Shown here in pieces: positions 16,504 through 24,432 of a stretch of DNA of 64,000 nucleotides. Source of the stretch: Lachnospiraceae bacterium (GTDB taxonomy: Bacteria > Bacillota > Clostridia > Lachnospirales > Lachnospiraceae). Numbering within the stretch: position 1 is the stretch's first letter; each line of letters starts with the position of its first letter. The notes beneath the pieces are model-generated. The model searched no databases, was not told the DNA's origin, and was given only the letters and a program-made list of their open reading frames with translations. Position numbers and translations under genes: made by a program. The stretch lies in NCBI GenBank assembly GCA_009911505.1, contig QXXL01000019.1:29118-93117 (forward strand), given 5' to 3'.

Positions 16504-17700
16504 ATGGCGAATGAAACAGCAACAAAACCTCGGCGCAGCAAAGGTGACGGTACAATATTCAAAAATAACAAAGGAAGGTGGATAGCTCGATACAACAGGA
16601 AGGGAATGCCTCCCAAAGAATTCTCCGGTAAAACGAAAGCGGAGGTCAAGGCAAAGCTGGACGAATACAAATTCCTGGTGCAATCCGGGGAAGCAGTCAG
16701 CCTAAAGCTCACAGTGGAACAATATTCTATCAAGTTCTTGCATTATAAGAGCCAACAGGTTATTCGTAAAAACCTGAAGCAGACTGCATATGATCGCACG
16801 GAGTCCATTTTTGAAAGCCATATCAAACCACATCCTATATCCCGGATTCTGATGTGCAATCTGAAAGCCTCAGATATTCAGGGACTGATTGATGAACTGC
16901 AGCCTAAATACAGTTATTCCACAATCAGAAAGGTATACCTGTTTTTGCACTCTATGATTAAATATGGCAAAACGGAAAAGGATCTTCCTAAGACTTATGA
17001 CCCGTTTCTTACCGTTGAAATGCCAGATGAATCGGCGGTTGGCGTAAAAACGAAGCAGATTGAGATTATACCAGAGGAATCTATGGAGATGATCAAGGAG
17101 ATGGCTCTTTCCTATAAGTCTGATGGGACATTGAATTACCGCTATGGCCCTGCACTTGTATTTGTTTTGAATACCGGACTAAGGGAAGGAGAACTTCTGG
17201 CAATTTCCAGGAATGGAATCCAACAGGATGCGGAAGGTCGTAAAAGTATCCATATTTCTGAGACTGTCAGCAATGTGAAAAACAGGGATAAGCGAATTTC
17301 AAAGCATTACACCCAGATTATCACGCCGCCAAAGTATCCTCGAAGCAACAGGGTAATCCCTTTAAATCAGGAAGCTCTGGAATGCCTGAACATCATGCTG
17401 GATACTTATGGGCAGCATCAGATCAGGGATGACTTAATCGTCTGCACCAATACCGGCAATTTCCCTACCAGTCGGAATATACAGGAAACTCTCGACAGAA
17501 TTTTACGCAAATGCGGACTGCCCCATTATGGCACTCATGCACTGAGACACACCTTTGCAACAAGACTACTTAGTAAAACATCAAGTCATCAAGATATAAA
17601 AGCAGTGGCCGAACTGCTGGGGGATGACTACAAGGTCGTTATTAAGACATATCTTCATACGGATACCGGCGGAAAGCATGATTTAGTGGATCAATTATAA
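16504..17700 (+). CDS. int: Tyrosine integrase, Tn916 family
   Basis: 398 residues, about the length of Tn916 Int (405). The ATG at 16504 follows AAAGGAGCGTATAGCT. The N-terminal arm-binding domain (RRSKGDGTIFKNNKGRWIAR) resembles the three-strand AT-rich-DNA-binding module of Tn916 Int. A SAM-like core-binding domain follows. The catalytic domain shows Arg227 (NTGLREGELLAI), the HxxR pair His345/Arg348 (HALRHTFATRLL) and the nucleophile Tyr383 (IKTYLHT). All catalytic residues are present, so the enzyme looks active. Reading toward tRNA-Cys, it marks the right end of the element. Confidence 0.92.
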   Translation: MANETATKPRRSKGDGTIFKNNKGRWIARYNRKGMPPKEFSGKTKAEVKAKLDEYKFLVQSGEAVSLKLTVEQYSIKFLHYKSQQVIRKNLKQTAYDRTESIFESHIKPHPISRILMCNLKASDIQGLIDELQPKYSYSTIRKVYLFLHSMIKYGKTEKDLPKTYDPFLTVEMPDESAVGVKTKQIEIIPEESMEMIKEMALSYKSDGTLNYRYGPALVFVLNTGLREGELLAISRNGIQQDAEGRKSIHISETVSNVKNRDKRISKHYTQIITPPKYPRSNRVIPLNQEALECLNIMLDTYGQHQIRDDLIVCTNTGNFPTSRNIQETLDRILRKCGLPHYGTHALRHTFATRLLSKTSSHQDIKAVAELLGDDYKVVIKTYLHTDTGGKHDLVDQL

Positions 17701-17860
17701 GACCTATGCCTTTCCACTTACTTACCACCTTATGAAAAGATTTTATTCGATTTTGAACGGTCTAAAACGGTGCTTGTAAAAAAAAGAAATTTTGAAAAAA
17801 TAACCAAAAAAAGAACGGAGGCTTAGGTCTAAAAGGACAATGAGAGAAAGAGTGGGTAAC

Positions 17861-17887
17861 AAAAAACCCCGAAAAATCGGGGTTTTT
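17861..17887. terminator. Bidirectional intrinsic terminator between int and tRNA-Cys
   Basis: A+T-flanked perfect hairpin: AAAACCCCGA and TCGGGGTTTT around a short A/T loop, with T-runs in both directions. It terminates the tRNA-Cys transcript and can also stop int read-through. Confidence 0.85.
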
Positions 17888-17890
17888 GAG

Positions 17891-17962
17891 AGGCGCAGAC
17901 CGGATTTGAACCGGTGCGTACTGGTGTTGCAGACCATTGCCTTACCGCTTGGCTACTGCGCC
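17891..17962 (-). tRNA. tRNA-Cys (anticodon GCA)
   Basis: Read leftwards from 17962: acceptor strand GGCGCAG, D arm GCC-AAGCGGTAA-GGC, anticodon stem-loop TGGT-CTGCAAC-ACCA with anticodon GCA, T arm ACCGG-TTCAAAT-CCGGT, acceptor 3' strand CTGCGCC and discriminator U73, the identity base expected of tRNA-Cys. Length 72; the CCA end is not encoded. The mobile element lies on its 3' side and a half-copy lies 40 bases upstream. Confidence 0.95.
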
Positions 17963-18002
17963 CTATACTACGTTTTATTCAGTTTTTTTATGATGACATA
18001 GA

Positions 18003-18040
18003 TGTTGCAGACCATTGCCTTACCACTTGGCTACTGCGCC
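18003..18040 (-). repeat. Partial tRNA-Cys copy (5' half)
   Basis: 38 bases identical to the 5' half of tRNA-Cys except for one base in the D loop; the copy begins at the first base of the tRNA and ends three bases past the anticodon. Nothing resembling the 3' half follows: the next 40 bases are A+T-rich and lead into the intact gene. It cannot form a tRNA. It looks like a scar of an earlier insertion or of unequal duplication. Confidence 0.85.
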
Positions 18041-18110
18041 ATACACTATTTTAGATCTGAAAATACGATATAATCATAACAAAAAACAATTTTTACGTCA
18101 AGCATTTTTT

Positions 18111-18169
18111 GGCGTGTTTGACTATTTATAAAATACTATTCAACATCCCAATAAACTGCCAAACACGCC
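18111..18169. repeat. Long inverted repeat downstream of the secreted-protein gene
   Basis: Perfect 10-base arms GGCGTGTTTG (18111-18120) and CAAACACGCC (18160-18169) enclose 39 A+T-rich bases. It is placed like a terminator for the leftward gene at 18180, but neither side has a T-run following the stem in the transcribed direction. Role unknown. Confidence 0.6.
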
Positions 18170-18179
18170 CTATTCTTTA

Positions 18180-19235
18180 TTATGCTATAAACTTGCCTTT
18201 CAATGTCGCATAACTGCCCGCGCCAACCGCTTTCACATTTACAATTTCATATGAGTATTCCCTTCCTGGCTGCAAAGCTTCGGAAAGATGCACTTCACAT
18301 TCGTCATCATCCCATTCTACATAAGAGGATTTGGACGAATAAGCCTTTCCAGACATATCTTTTATTAAAACATAACTGCTGCCCTTAAACGCTATATTCT
18401 TATTAAAATCAAAACTCACTGTATACTCCATCCTGCCATCATCATAATCTGCGTCATATTCTGCTTTTTTGATGAACAGATTATTGTTTTGAACAGGCAC
18501 TTTTACTTTTACTGTAATTGTATCGTAGGCAGAAGCCCCAAACGGCTTAATTCCTGAAATCTTAATATTATATGTCCTGCCATATTTCATTTTATTAATA
18601 TAAATCTCGCATTCATCATCATCCCTGTCTATGAGATGCCCTTTATAAGATTTTCCTTTATTATCCTTAATAGAAGTAATTTTAGCATTCCATTTCCAAA
18701 TTACTTTTGATGCAAACTTAACATCAATCACTCCGTCCTCTTCCACTTCAACATGGGCAACCTTAACCTTTTTGGAAACTTCTTTTTTCGTTGGAAGCTT
18801 TACTTTTATGGTAAGCTTGCAATAAGAAGAGGAATGGTAAGGTTTAATTCCATCAATTACAATTGTGTATGTGCGACCCCTTTTTAAACCGTCAGCCATA
18901 ATATCACATTCGTCATCATCTAAATCACTTAAATATGCATGATAAGATTTTCCTTTATTGTCTTTTATAGAAGTAACTTTTGCTGTGGGTTTCCAGGACA
19001 CACGGGTTAGAAAATCAATTTCCAATTCAGATGGCATATTATAATTATTTGTCTGATAGCCACCCGTTACTGTATCTTTGTATTTTACACTTTTTACTTT
19101 GATAGAATTTTTGGCGCCAGATGTCTTCGCACTAAAATCCAGCCTTAAAGAAGATGCCTCCGCTGCCTGCGGCATTATACCAACTAGTATGCAGGCAATT
19201 AATAGAGCATAACATAATTTTTTAATTTTACCCAT
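18180..19235 (-). CDS. Secreted protein with three DDDEC-containing Ig-like repeats
   Basis: 351 residues. An N-terminal signal peptide (KIKKLCYALLIACILVGIMP, cleavage near AEAS) is followed by three repeats of about 100 residues. Each has a 'SIKDNKGKSY' or 'VLIKDMSGKAY' strand, an acidic DLDDDECDI / DRDDDECEI / EWDDDECEV stretch, a 'GRTY' or 'GREY' turn and a strand near 'GIKPF.AS.Y'. The pattern suggests beta-sandwich (bacterial Ig-like or fibronectin-like) domains with a possible metal-binding acidic loop, each carrying one Cys. There is no LPxTG or membrane anchor, so it is probably exported free or wall-associated. I do not know a named family for this repeat. Confidence 0.7.
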   Translation of the reverse strand: MGKIKKLCYALLIACILVGIMPQAAEASSLRLDFSAKTSGAKNSIKVKSVKYKDTVTGGYQTNNYNMPSELEIDFLTRVSWKPTAKVTSIKDNKGKSYHAYLSDLDDDECDIMADGLKRGRTYTIVIDGIKPYHSSSYCKLTIKVKLPTKKEVSKKVKVAHVEVEEDGVIDVKFASKVIWKWNAKITSIKDNKGKSYKGHLIDRDDDECEIYINKMKYGRTYNIKISGIKPFGASAYDTITVKVKVPVQNNNLFIKKAEYDADYDDGRMEYTVSFDFNKNIAFKGSSYVLIKDMSGKAYSSKSSYVEWDDDECEVHLSEALQPGREYSYEIVNVKAVGAGSYATLKGKFIA

Positions 19236-19323
19236 TTTTTTCCTCCTTTATTTATCTTATTAATGTTATGATTATATTATAAGGCTGGTTCATTAAAATG
19301 TCAAAAAAAAAATAGTACGCCCA

Positions 19324-19355
19324 TGCAACAATTTCTTAAAATTTCTACACTAATA
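19324..19355 (+). promoter_or_regulatory. Possible ECF-type promoter before the second sigma gene
   Basis: TGCAAC at 19324-19329 and CTACACTAATA at 19345-19355 have the shape and spacing of an ECF-dependent promoter with an AAC-type -35. This would mean autoregulation by the downstream sigma factor. The match is visual only. Confidence 0.35.
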
Positions 19356-19393
19356 TATGTCACTGGCCAAACAAATTTTAATGGGGGAACGTT

Positions 19394-19921
19394 ATGAACC
19401 AAGATCTGCAGCAGATAAAAAAGGCAAAATCAGGCGATACAGGCGCGTTTGCAGAATTATACCGCACTATCTATGCTGATTTGTACCGGTTTGCCCTTTA
19501 TACATTAAAAAATCCCGCTGATGCGGAGGACGCTGTCAGCGAAACTGTTATGGATGCATTTTCATCCATACGCAAACTTCGTTCCGAAGATTCTTTTAGG
19601 CCATGGATTTTTAAAATCCTATCCGTCAAATGCAAACGGCGCTTTCTGGAATACAGCAGCCAGCCAGATGAACTGACAGCAGATATCCCGGACGGTAATA
19701 GTATACATGACCTAGCGGAGGGCATAGATTTGCGGACGCAATTTTTCCGGCTGAAAAACGAAGAACGGCTGATTATCAGTATGCATGTTTTTGCAGGTTA
19801 CAGCAGCCGTGAAATCGCAGGCATTCTCCATATGAATGCTAATACGGTACGTTCTAAAGAAAGCCGTGCCTTAAAGAAACTTTTAGAACAACTCAGTGAT
19901 TCGGACAGGAAGGAAAGGTGA
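19394..19921 (+). CDS. ECF-type RNA polymerase sigma factor
   Basis: 175 residues: sigma region 2 at about 8-75 (LYRFALYTLKNPADAEDAVS, then MDAFSSIRKLR) and region 4 at about 110-165 with the helix-turn-helix YSSREIAGILHMNANTVRSKESRALKKL (quoted from SSREIAGILHMNANTVRS). Nothing else is present, as expected for the ECF group. AATGGGGGAACGTT before the ATG is the ribosome binding site. The beta-propeller membrane protein begins five bases after its stop, so the two form a sigma/regulator operon. Confidence 0.88.
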   Translation: MNQDLQQIKKAKSGDTGAFAELYRTIYADLYRFALYTLKNPADAEDAVSETVMDAFSSIRKLRSEDSFRPWIFKILSVKCKRRFLEYSSQPDELTADIPDGNSIHDLAEGIDLRTQFFRLKNEERLIISMHVFAGYSSREIAGILHMNANTVRSKESRALKKLLEQLSDSDRKER

Positions 19922-19925
19922 ACAT

Positions 19926-22001
19926 ATGAATGAACAAGAATTATTAAATAAAATCAAACAAACCGCCGAGCAGGAGGTGATTCCGGAAACCCTTATGCCG
20001 CAGCAGATCCACAAACGCCTAATTAGAGTCAAAAAAACACGCCCTATTACTCAGTTTCCAATTAAAAAAGCCGTATCCTCCGCCGCTGTTTTACTGTTAT
20101 TCGGAGTCCTCTCCATTGTAGCGTGGAAGACGGGACGTATTTCACCTGATAAAAAAGGGTATGTTTTGGAAAATGATACTACAACTGACAACTCTGTACC
20201 AGCAGGCGCCAGCGGCCCACAACGCAATCTTAAATTCAGCCCGCCAGATTCAGAAAAGGACGAAACAGCTCAAAAACCCTCCATCGAACCTAAAGCAAAT
20301 GCAGGCGAGCTTTACAAAATTGCGGCAAATTACCAGGAAGTATATGATGTATTGCAGTCCTCCTTTGAATTACATCAAAAATACCGGGCAGAATCAAATA
20401 CAGATGGCGCTTGCGAAAAATCTGCTGAAGATACCGTTACCGAATATTCTAAAAATGCTTCAGGAGCCGAACAGAAGATTCTTTATTCAACTACAAACCT
20501 GCAAACACAGGGGGTAGATGAAAGTGACAGTATTAAAACCGACGGGCAATATATTTATACTATTGCGGGGGCAACCTTAAAAATCACTGACACCTTTGGG
20601 GGCAAGTTAAAACCTGCAGGCGCAATCACCCCTGACCTTGACGCATCGGATCATATCCTGGAGTTTTACATTGACCAGAATATGCTGTTTTTACTGGTAC
20701 AGCATTACGAAACTACAATTACAGAAGAAACATACTATACAGATACAGACGAAAAATCGGGTGTTATCCCCTTAAACAGCTGTGATAAAATTGCTTCATT
20801 TGACGCAAATTCGTCCACCATCCTTTATACCTATGATATCTCATCCCCTGCTAACCCTATACTGGCCGGGACAGTAGAGCAGGACGGAAATTATTATACT
20901 TCCCGGAAAATAGGGGATATGATTTACCTTTTTACACAGCAAGGGTTAAATGCTGATAATTTTAACGGATTTATCCCTTGTATCAACAATGAAAAAATCC
21001 CTTGTGGCAATATCTATATTTCAGAGAAAGGAAATGAGGGTTTTCTCATATCATCTATTAACGTTTCCGAACCGGACAAAATCCTGGATAAAGTAATGCT
21101 TGTCCATAACTCTGTAAATGTCTATGTTACAACGGATGCTATTTATTTGTACCATTCTGATTACCAGGCCGCTGATACGCTGACTAAGATCGCCAAATTT
21201 TCAATTGACGGCGGTATTATTAACGCTGTAAACGCTACATCGGTAAAGGGGGAAATCTTCGATACTTTTGCCGTGAATGCTTACCAGGATACACTGCGCG
21301 TCCTTACCACACTTTATGACCAGAACGGTAATACAGACAACCACCTGTATATATTAGACAGTGAACTGAACCTAATTGGAGCATTGGATGGCATTGCACG
21401 CGGTGAAGAAATTTATGCCGCCCGGTATTTGGATAAAACTGTTTACTTTATTACTTATAAAGATACAGATCCCCTGTTCGTTGTAGATTTATCGAATAAC
21501 ACAAATCCTGTGGTATTAGGTGAACTTAAAATCAGCGGTTTTTCAGAATACCTACATTTCTGGGGAAAGGATCAGCTGCTTGGTATCGGATATGAAACTG
21601 ATCCGGACAACGGTGAGCGTAAAGGCTTAAAGCTCGTAATGTTTGATATTTCAAATCCCATGGACTTAAAAGTAATTGACAGCCTGGTTTTAAAGGACAG
21701 TTTATATTCCCCAGCTCTTTATCATTATAAATGCGCGCTTGCCGACCCGTCCTTAAATCTGATTGGATTTGCGGCGGAATACAGCAATAATAACGCAGCT
21801 TATAATGTCTATTCTTTTTCAAACGGCCGTTTTGTCCCTAAGCTAAGTGAAACATTACAGGACTCCCAGTATATTTCCTATGAGTCCGTGCGGGGAATTT
21901 ATATTGGGGATACATTTTTTATCGTATGCCCTACAGAAATAAAATCATATGAAATGGCCAACGGATTTCGTAAATTAGAGCATTTAGATTTAACAGATTG
22001 A
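19926..22001 (+). CDS. Membrane-anchored beta-propeller protein, likely anti-sigma or sensor partner
   Basis: 691 residues from the ATG at 19926 (GGAAAGGTGAACAT upstream). Residues about 1-45 are cytoplasmic and charged. A transmembrane helix lies at about 47-65 (AVSSAAVLLLFGVLSIVAW). A Ser/Pro/Lys-rich spacer leads to a large extracytoplasmic beta-propeller domain of the PF09826 type. That domain begins near TTNLQTQGVDESDSIKTDGQ, a hallmark of the family, and contains repeated blade strands such as YIYTIAGATLKITDT and TPYLFTQ-like segments. The short cytoplasmic part could bind the upstream ECF sigma factor while the propeller senses outside the cell. That role is inferred from the operon. 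Confidence 0.75.
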   Translation: MNEQELLNKIKQTAEQEVIPETLMPQQIHKRLIRVKKTRPITQFPIKKAVSSAAVLLLFGVLSIVAWKTGRISPDKKGYVLENDTTTDNSVPAGASGPQRNLKFSPPDSEKDETAQKPSIEPKANAGELYKIAANYQEVYDVLQSSFELHQKYRAESNTDGACEKSAEDTVTEYSKNASGAEQKILYSTTNLQTQGVDESDSIKTDGQYIYTIAGATLKITDTFGGKLKPAGAITPDLDASDHILEFYIDQNMLFLLVQHYETTITEETYYTDTDEKSGVIPLNSCDKIASFDANSSTILYTYDISSPANPILAGTVEQDGNYYTSRKIGDMIYLFTQQGLNADNFNGFIPCINNEKIPCGNIYISEKGNEGFLISSINVSEPDKILDKVMLVHNSVNVYVTTDAIYLYHSDYQAADTLTKIAKFSIDGGIINAVNATSVKGEIFDTFAVNAYQDTLRVLTTLYDQNGNTDNHLYILDSELNLIGALDGIARGEEIYAARYLDKTVYFITYKDTDPLFVVDLSNNTNPVVLGELKISGFSEYLHFWGKDQLLGIGYETDPDNGERKGLKLVMFDISNPMDLKVIDSLVLKDSLYSPALYHYKCALADPSLNLIGFAAEYSNNNAAYNVYSFSNGRFVPKLSETLQDSQYISYESVRGIYIGDTFFIVCPTEIKSYEMANGFRKLEHLDLTD

Positions 22002-22165
22002 CAAAAAGACAAGGAAACCCTACACCTGTCCGACATAAATAAGAAATCTTCTGTAGGTCAGCCGAAACCGCTCCCTATAGTTTTCCTAAATCGTGTTTGA
22101 AAAACATTTTACATAAATAAATTTCCAAATATGTTGTTAGTAATACTAAATATGACATAGTATTG

Positions 22166-22194
22166 TTGGAAAATAAAAGCGGATTTTGTATAAT
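22166..22194 (+). promoter_or_regulatory. Promoter of the TIR operon
   Basis: TTGGAA (22166-22171), a 17-base spacer and a perfect TATAAT (22189-22194) lie 35 bases before the TIR start codon. The leader is short and has no obvious operator, suggesting steady expression of the four genes. Confidence 0.7.
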
Positions 22195-22228
22195 TAGACA
22201 AATAAAAATAAATACAGGGAGGAGAAAA

Positions 22229-22825
22229 ATGGGACATTTACAATATCCGCTTAAAGTTTTTATTTCTTATAGCCATCAAGATAAACTTCTAAAGGAACAT
22301 CTAATAAAACATCTCAACTCTATGATCCGACAAAAATATATTGAACTGTGGCATGATGATATGATGTTGCCGGGATCCAGTATTGATGACGATATATTTA
22401 GGGCAATGTCACAATGTGATATCGCATTGCTTCTTATCAGTTCAGACTATCTGGCATCCGATTACTGTTATTCCACAGAAATGGAAGCTTTTATGAATAG
22501 CCGGAAAAATGGTAAGATCGTCATTCCTGTTATGTTAAGGCCTGTGGATCTAAAAGGCACTCCTTTTGACGGCCTAAAATCCCTTCCAGAAGACAGAAAA
22601 GCAGTAAGCAGCTACAAAGACCAGGATGATGCCATGCAGTCAATTGCATCCGGCATTAGAAGAGTCGTTGAAAATGCATATCAAAAATCCATACCTGGAA
22701 TGAATAATGCACCCTTAAAGGGAAACCATAGCCAGAATACACCTCATCCGTCATCCCATGTTAACTATGGCTTTGAATTTCAAGGAAATCAAATTAATGG
22801 AGGGTTCTTTAAAATTGAACAATAA
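22229..22825 (+). CDS. TIR-domain protein with a C-terminal Gly/Asn/Gln motif
   Basis: 198 residues from the ATG at 22229 (GGGAGGAGAAAA upstream). Residues 6-150 are a bacterial TIR_2 domain: LKVFISYSHQDKLLKEHL (BB-type start), ELWHDDMMLPGSSIDDDI, CDIALLLISSDYLASDYC, then YSTEMEAFM carrying the probable catalytic Glu, and GKIVIPVMLRPVDLKGTPF. Such domains cleave or cyclise NAD+ in many immune systems. After a Pro/Ser/Asn linker the protein ends with NYGFEFQGNQINGGFFKI, a compact motif unlike the rest. It opens a four-gene operon (18 bases to the next gene, then two overlaps). Role inferred: effector of a defence or signalling system. Confidence 0.85.
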   Translation: MGHLQYPLKVFISYSHQDKLLKEHLIKHLNSMIRQKYIELWHDDMMLPGSSIDDDIFRAMSQCDIALLLISSDYLASDYCYSTEMEAFMNSRKNGKIVIPVMLRPVDLKGTPFDGLKSLPEDRKAVSSYKDQDDAMQSIASGIRRVVENAYQKSIPGMNNAPLKGNHSQNTPHPSSHVNYGFEFQGNQINGGFFKIEQ

Positions 22826-22842
22826 ACGGGAGGGCTTTAATA

Positions 22843-24432
22843 ATGGAAACAGAAGATACCTTACAATCAGACGGGCTTGAGGAAAAAGCAAAGGACACAG
22901 AGCCGCCCCAACAACAAAAAAGGGAAGCAGGCGATCTGATCGGAAGCTACAAAAATCTATTAAAACAAGAAAATCTTGAAAAAGAAGAGACAGGCTCTTC
23001 ATCAGTAGATCTGTTGCGGGAAATATCAGAAAATTGGGGAATGCAGTTTGAACAGTCCTCCTTCCAAGACAATATTTTTGTAATAAACCAAGATTCCAAA
23101 GGATCGGGTAAAAAGAAACAAAAGCAAAATATTCTTGGCACCTTGAGTGACAAGGAGATACTGGAATGGTGTTCCGATCATTATTTAGATTATATTTTTG
23201 CATTTTTTCTGACAGTCTGCATTTTAGATTGCCAGGTTTATGAAGATATCCTAAAGATGGCAGATGAGCTGCAGGAAATTTTTTCAGAAAGAAAAAACGA
23301 AGAATCAAAGGATACAGATATCTGGAATTATAAATCCAAAATACACGAAACTCTAGGACTGATAGAATACAGAGATATAGTTTATGTACGGGGCATAGGA
23401 CAGGAAGCTGATTTTCTGCGCCTTCCCACACATAATCAGTCAGGTTATTATATTCAGCTATTAATTAAGGAATTTCCAAGCTTAAAACTAATGCTTAGCC
23501 CTTACCTAGTATCTAAAATATTTGATACCACCAAAAACAAAAGAAATTATCTGGTAATTGGAGGATGCACAGAAGCCCTTGCAAATATTGGTAAAGAAAA
23601 TATAGTCTACTTTAATACACAAATACTGCCTTTATTTTTTTCAAAAAAAACAACGGAAGCAGATTATTGCCTTGCAATGCTTTTGAAACAAATGTACCAG
23701 ATGGAACAAAACAAGGAATTTATAATTACATGTGCAGAACAATGGGGACGTACAACCAATAACCCACACTATCCATTGACAGTACTGTATCTTTGCGGAA
23801 TGATCAAAAACCAGGATGATTTTGTATGGGGTGTCTGGGACATCCTTTTAAATACCCTGCTGAAAGAAATCATGAATGGAACAATATTTGCATCAAATTC
23901 TTATTATAAAAACCTGTTAGAATTCTTCAGGAGTGGGAATAGGGACTTCTCTTATTATAAAGGTGTAATCCATGCTTTCTATAACAAATTCAAACAAATG
24001 GAGCACAACCGAAAACGTAAAGAAGTTGAAATACTTGGCACCCTGTTTCTTTTACTTATAATCAACGACTATGCTGACTGCCATTTATCCGGCCTGTCTA
24101 AAAGAAAACAGGATATGTTATGGGTTGCAATTATGGAAAAGCTAGATCAAAAAACAGGGCAAGAACTTGTTTTTTTGTGGAAACAGGTTTTAAAGCACCG
24201 CCGTCATCCAAAAGAAGGCTGGCATATACTAGAGCTATACCTGGATAAATATGAATCATGGGATGAAAAAGATTTAGGGCGGCTTGCATTTTTCTTTTAC
24301 TGGATTAATGATTCAATGGATAATGGCCAGGCTTACTCCTTTTTACAAAAGTGCATGTCAAAAGGAAGGGGCAGGCTGCTAATTGCAGAAAAAATATACC
24401 AACGAATTATAAAGGAGAGTACATATGGATAA
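22843..24432 (+). CDS. Large helical protein of unknown function in the TIR operon
   Basis: 529 residues. The first 110 are polar and probably disordered, with a short hydrophobic island at 72-87 (SSFQDNIFVINQDSKG). From about 110 to the end the protein appears alpha-helical and repeat-like: KEILEWCSDHYLDYIFAFFL, KNKRNYLVIGGCTEALANIG, TEADYCLAMLLKQMYQMEQN. It suggests a HEAT/TPR-type solenoid rather than an enzyme. No ATPase or nuclease motif is visible. It overlaps the next gene by eight bases. It could be the sensor or scaffold for the TIR protein; this is position-based. Confidence 0.65.
   Translation: METEDTLQSDGLEEKAKDTEPPQQQKREAGDLIGSYKNLLKQENLEKEETGSSSVDLLREISENWGMQFEQSSFQDNIFVINQDSKGSGKKKQKQNILGTLSDKEILEWCSDHYLDYIFAFFLTVCILDCQVYEDILKMADELQEIFSERKNEESKDTDIWNYKSKIHETLGLIEYRDIVYVRGIGQEADFLRLPTHNQSGYYIQLLIKEFPSLKLMLSPYLVSKIFDTTKNKRNYLVIGGCTEALANIGKENIVYFNTQILPLFFSKKTTEADYCLAMLLKQMYQMEQNKEFIITCAEQWGRTTNNPHYPLTVLYLCGMIKNQDDFVWGVWDILLNTLLKEIMNGTIFASNSYYKNLLEFFRSGNRDFSYYKGVIHAFYNKFKQMEHNRKRKEVEILGTLFLLLIINDYADCHLSGLSKRKQDMLWVAIMEKLDQKTGQELVFLWKQVLKHRRHPKEGWHILELYLDKYESWDEKDLGRLAFFFYWINDSMDNGQAYSFLQKCMSKGRGRLLIAEKIYQRIIKESTYG

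Noticed and set aside
18003..18040. Second tRNA-Cys gene
   Set aside because: Only the 5' half is present; there is no variable region, T arm or acceptor 3' strand.
18111..18169. Terminator of the secreted DDDEC protein
   Set aside because: The 10-base stem is perfect but no T-run follows in the direction of transcription; kept only as an inverted repeat.
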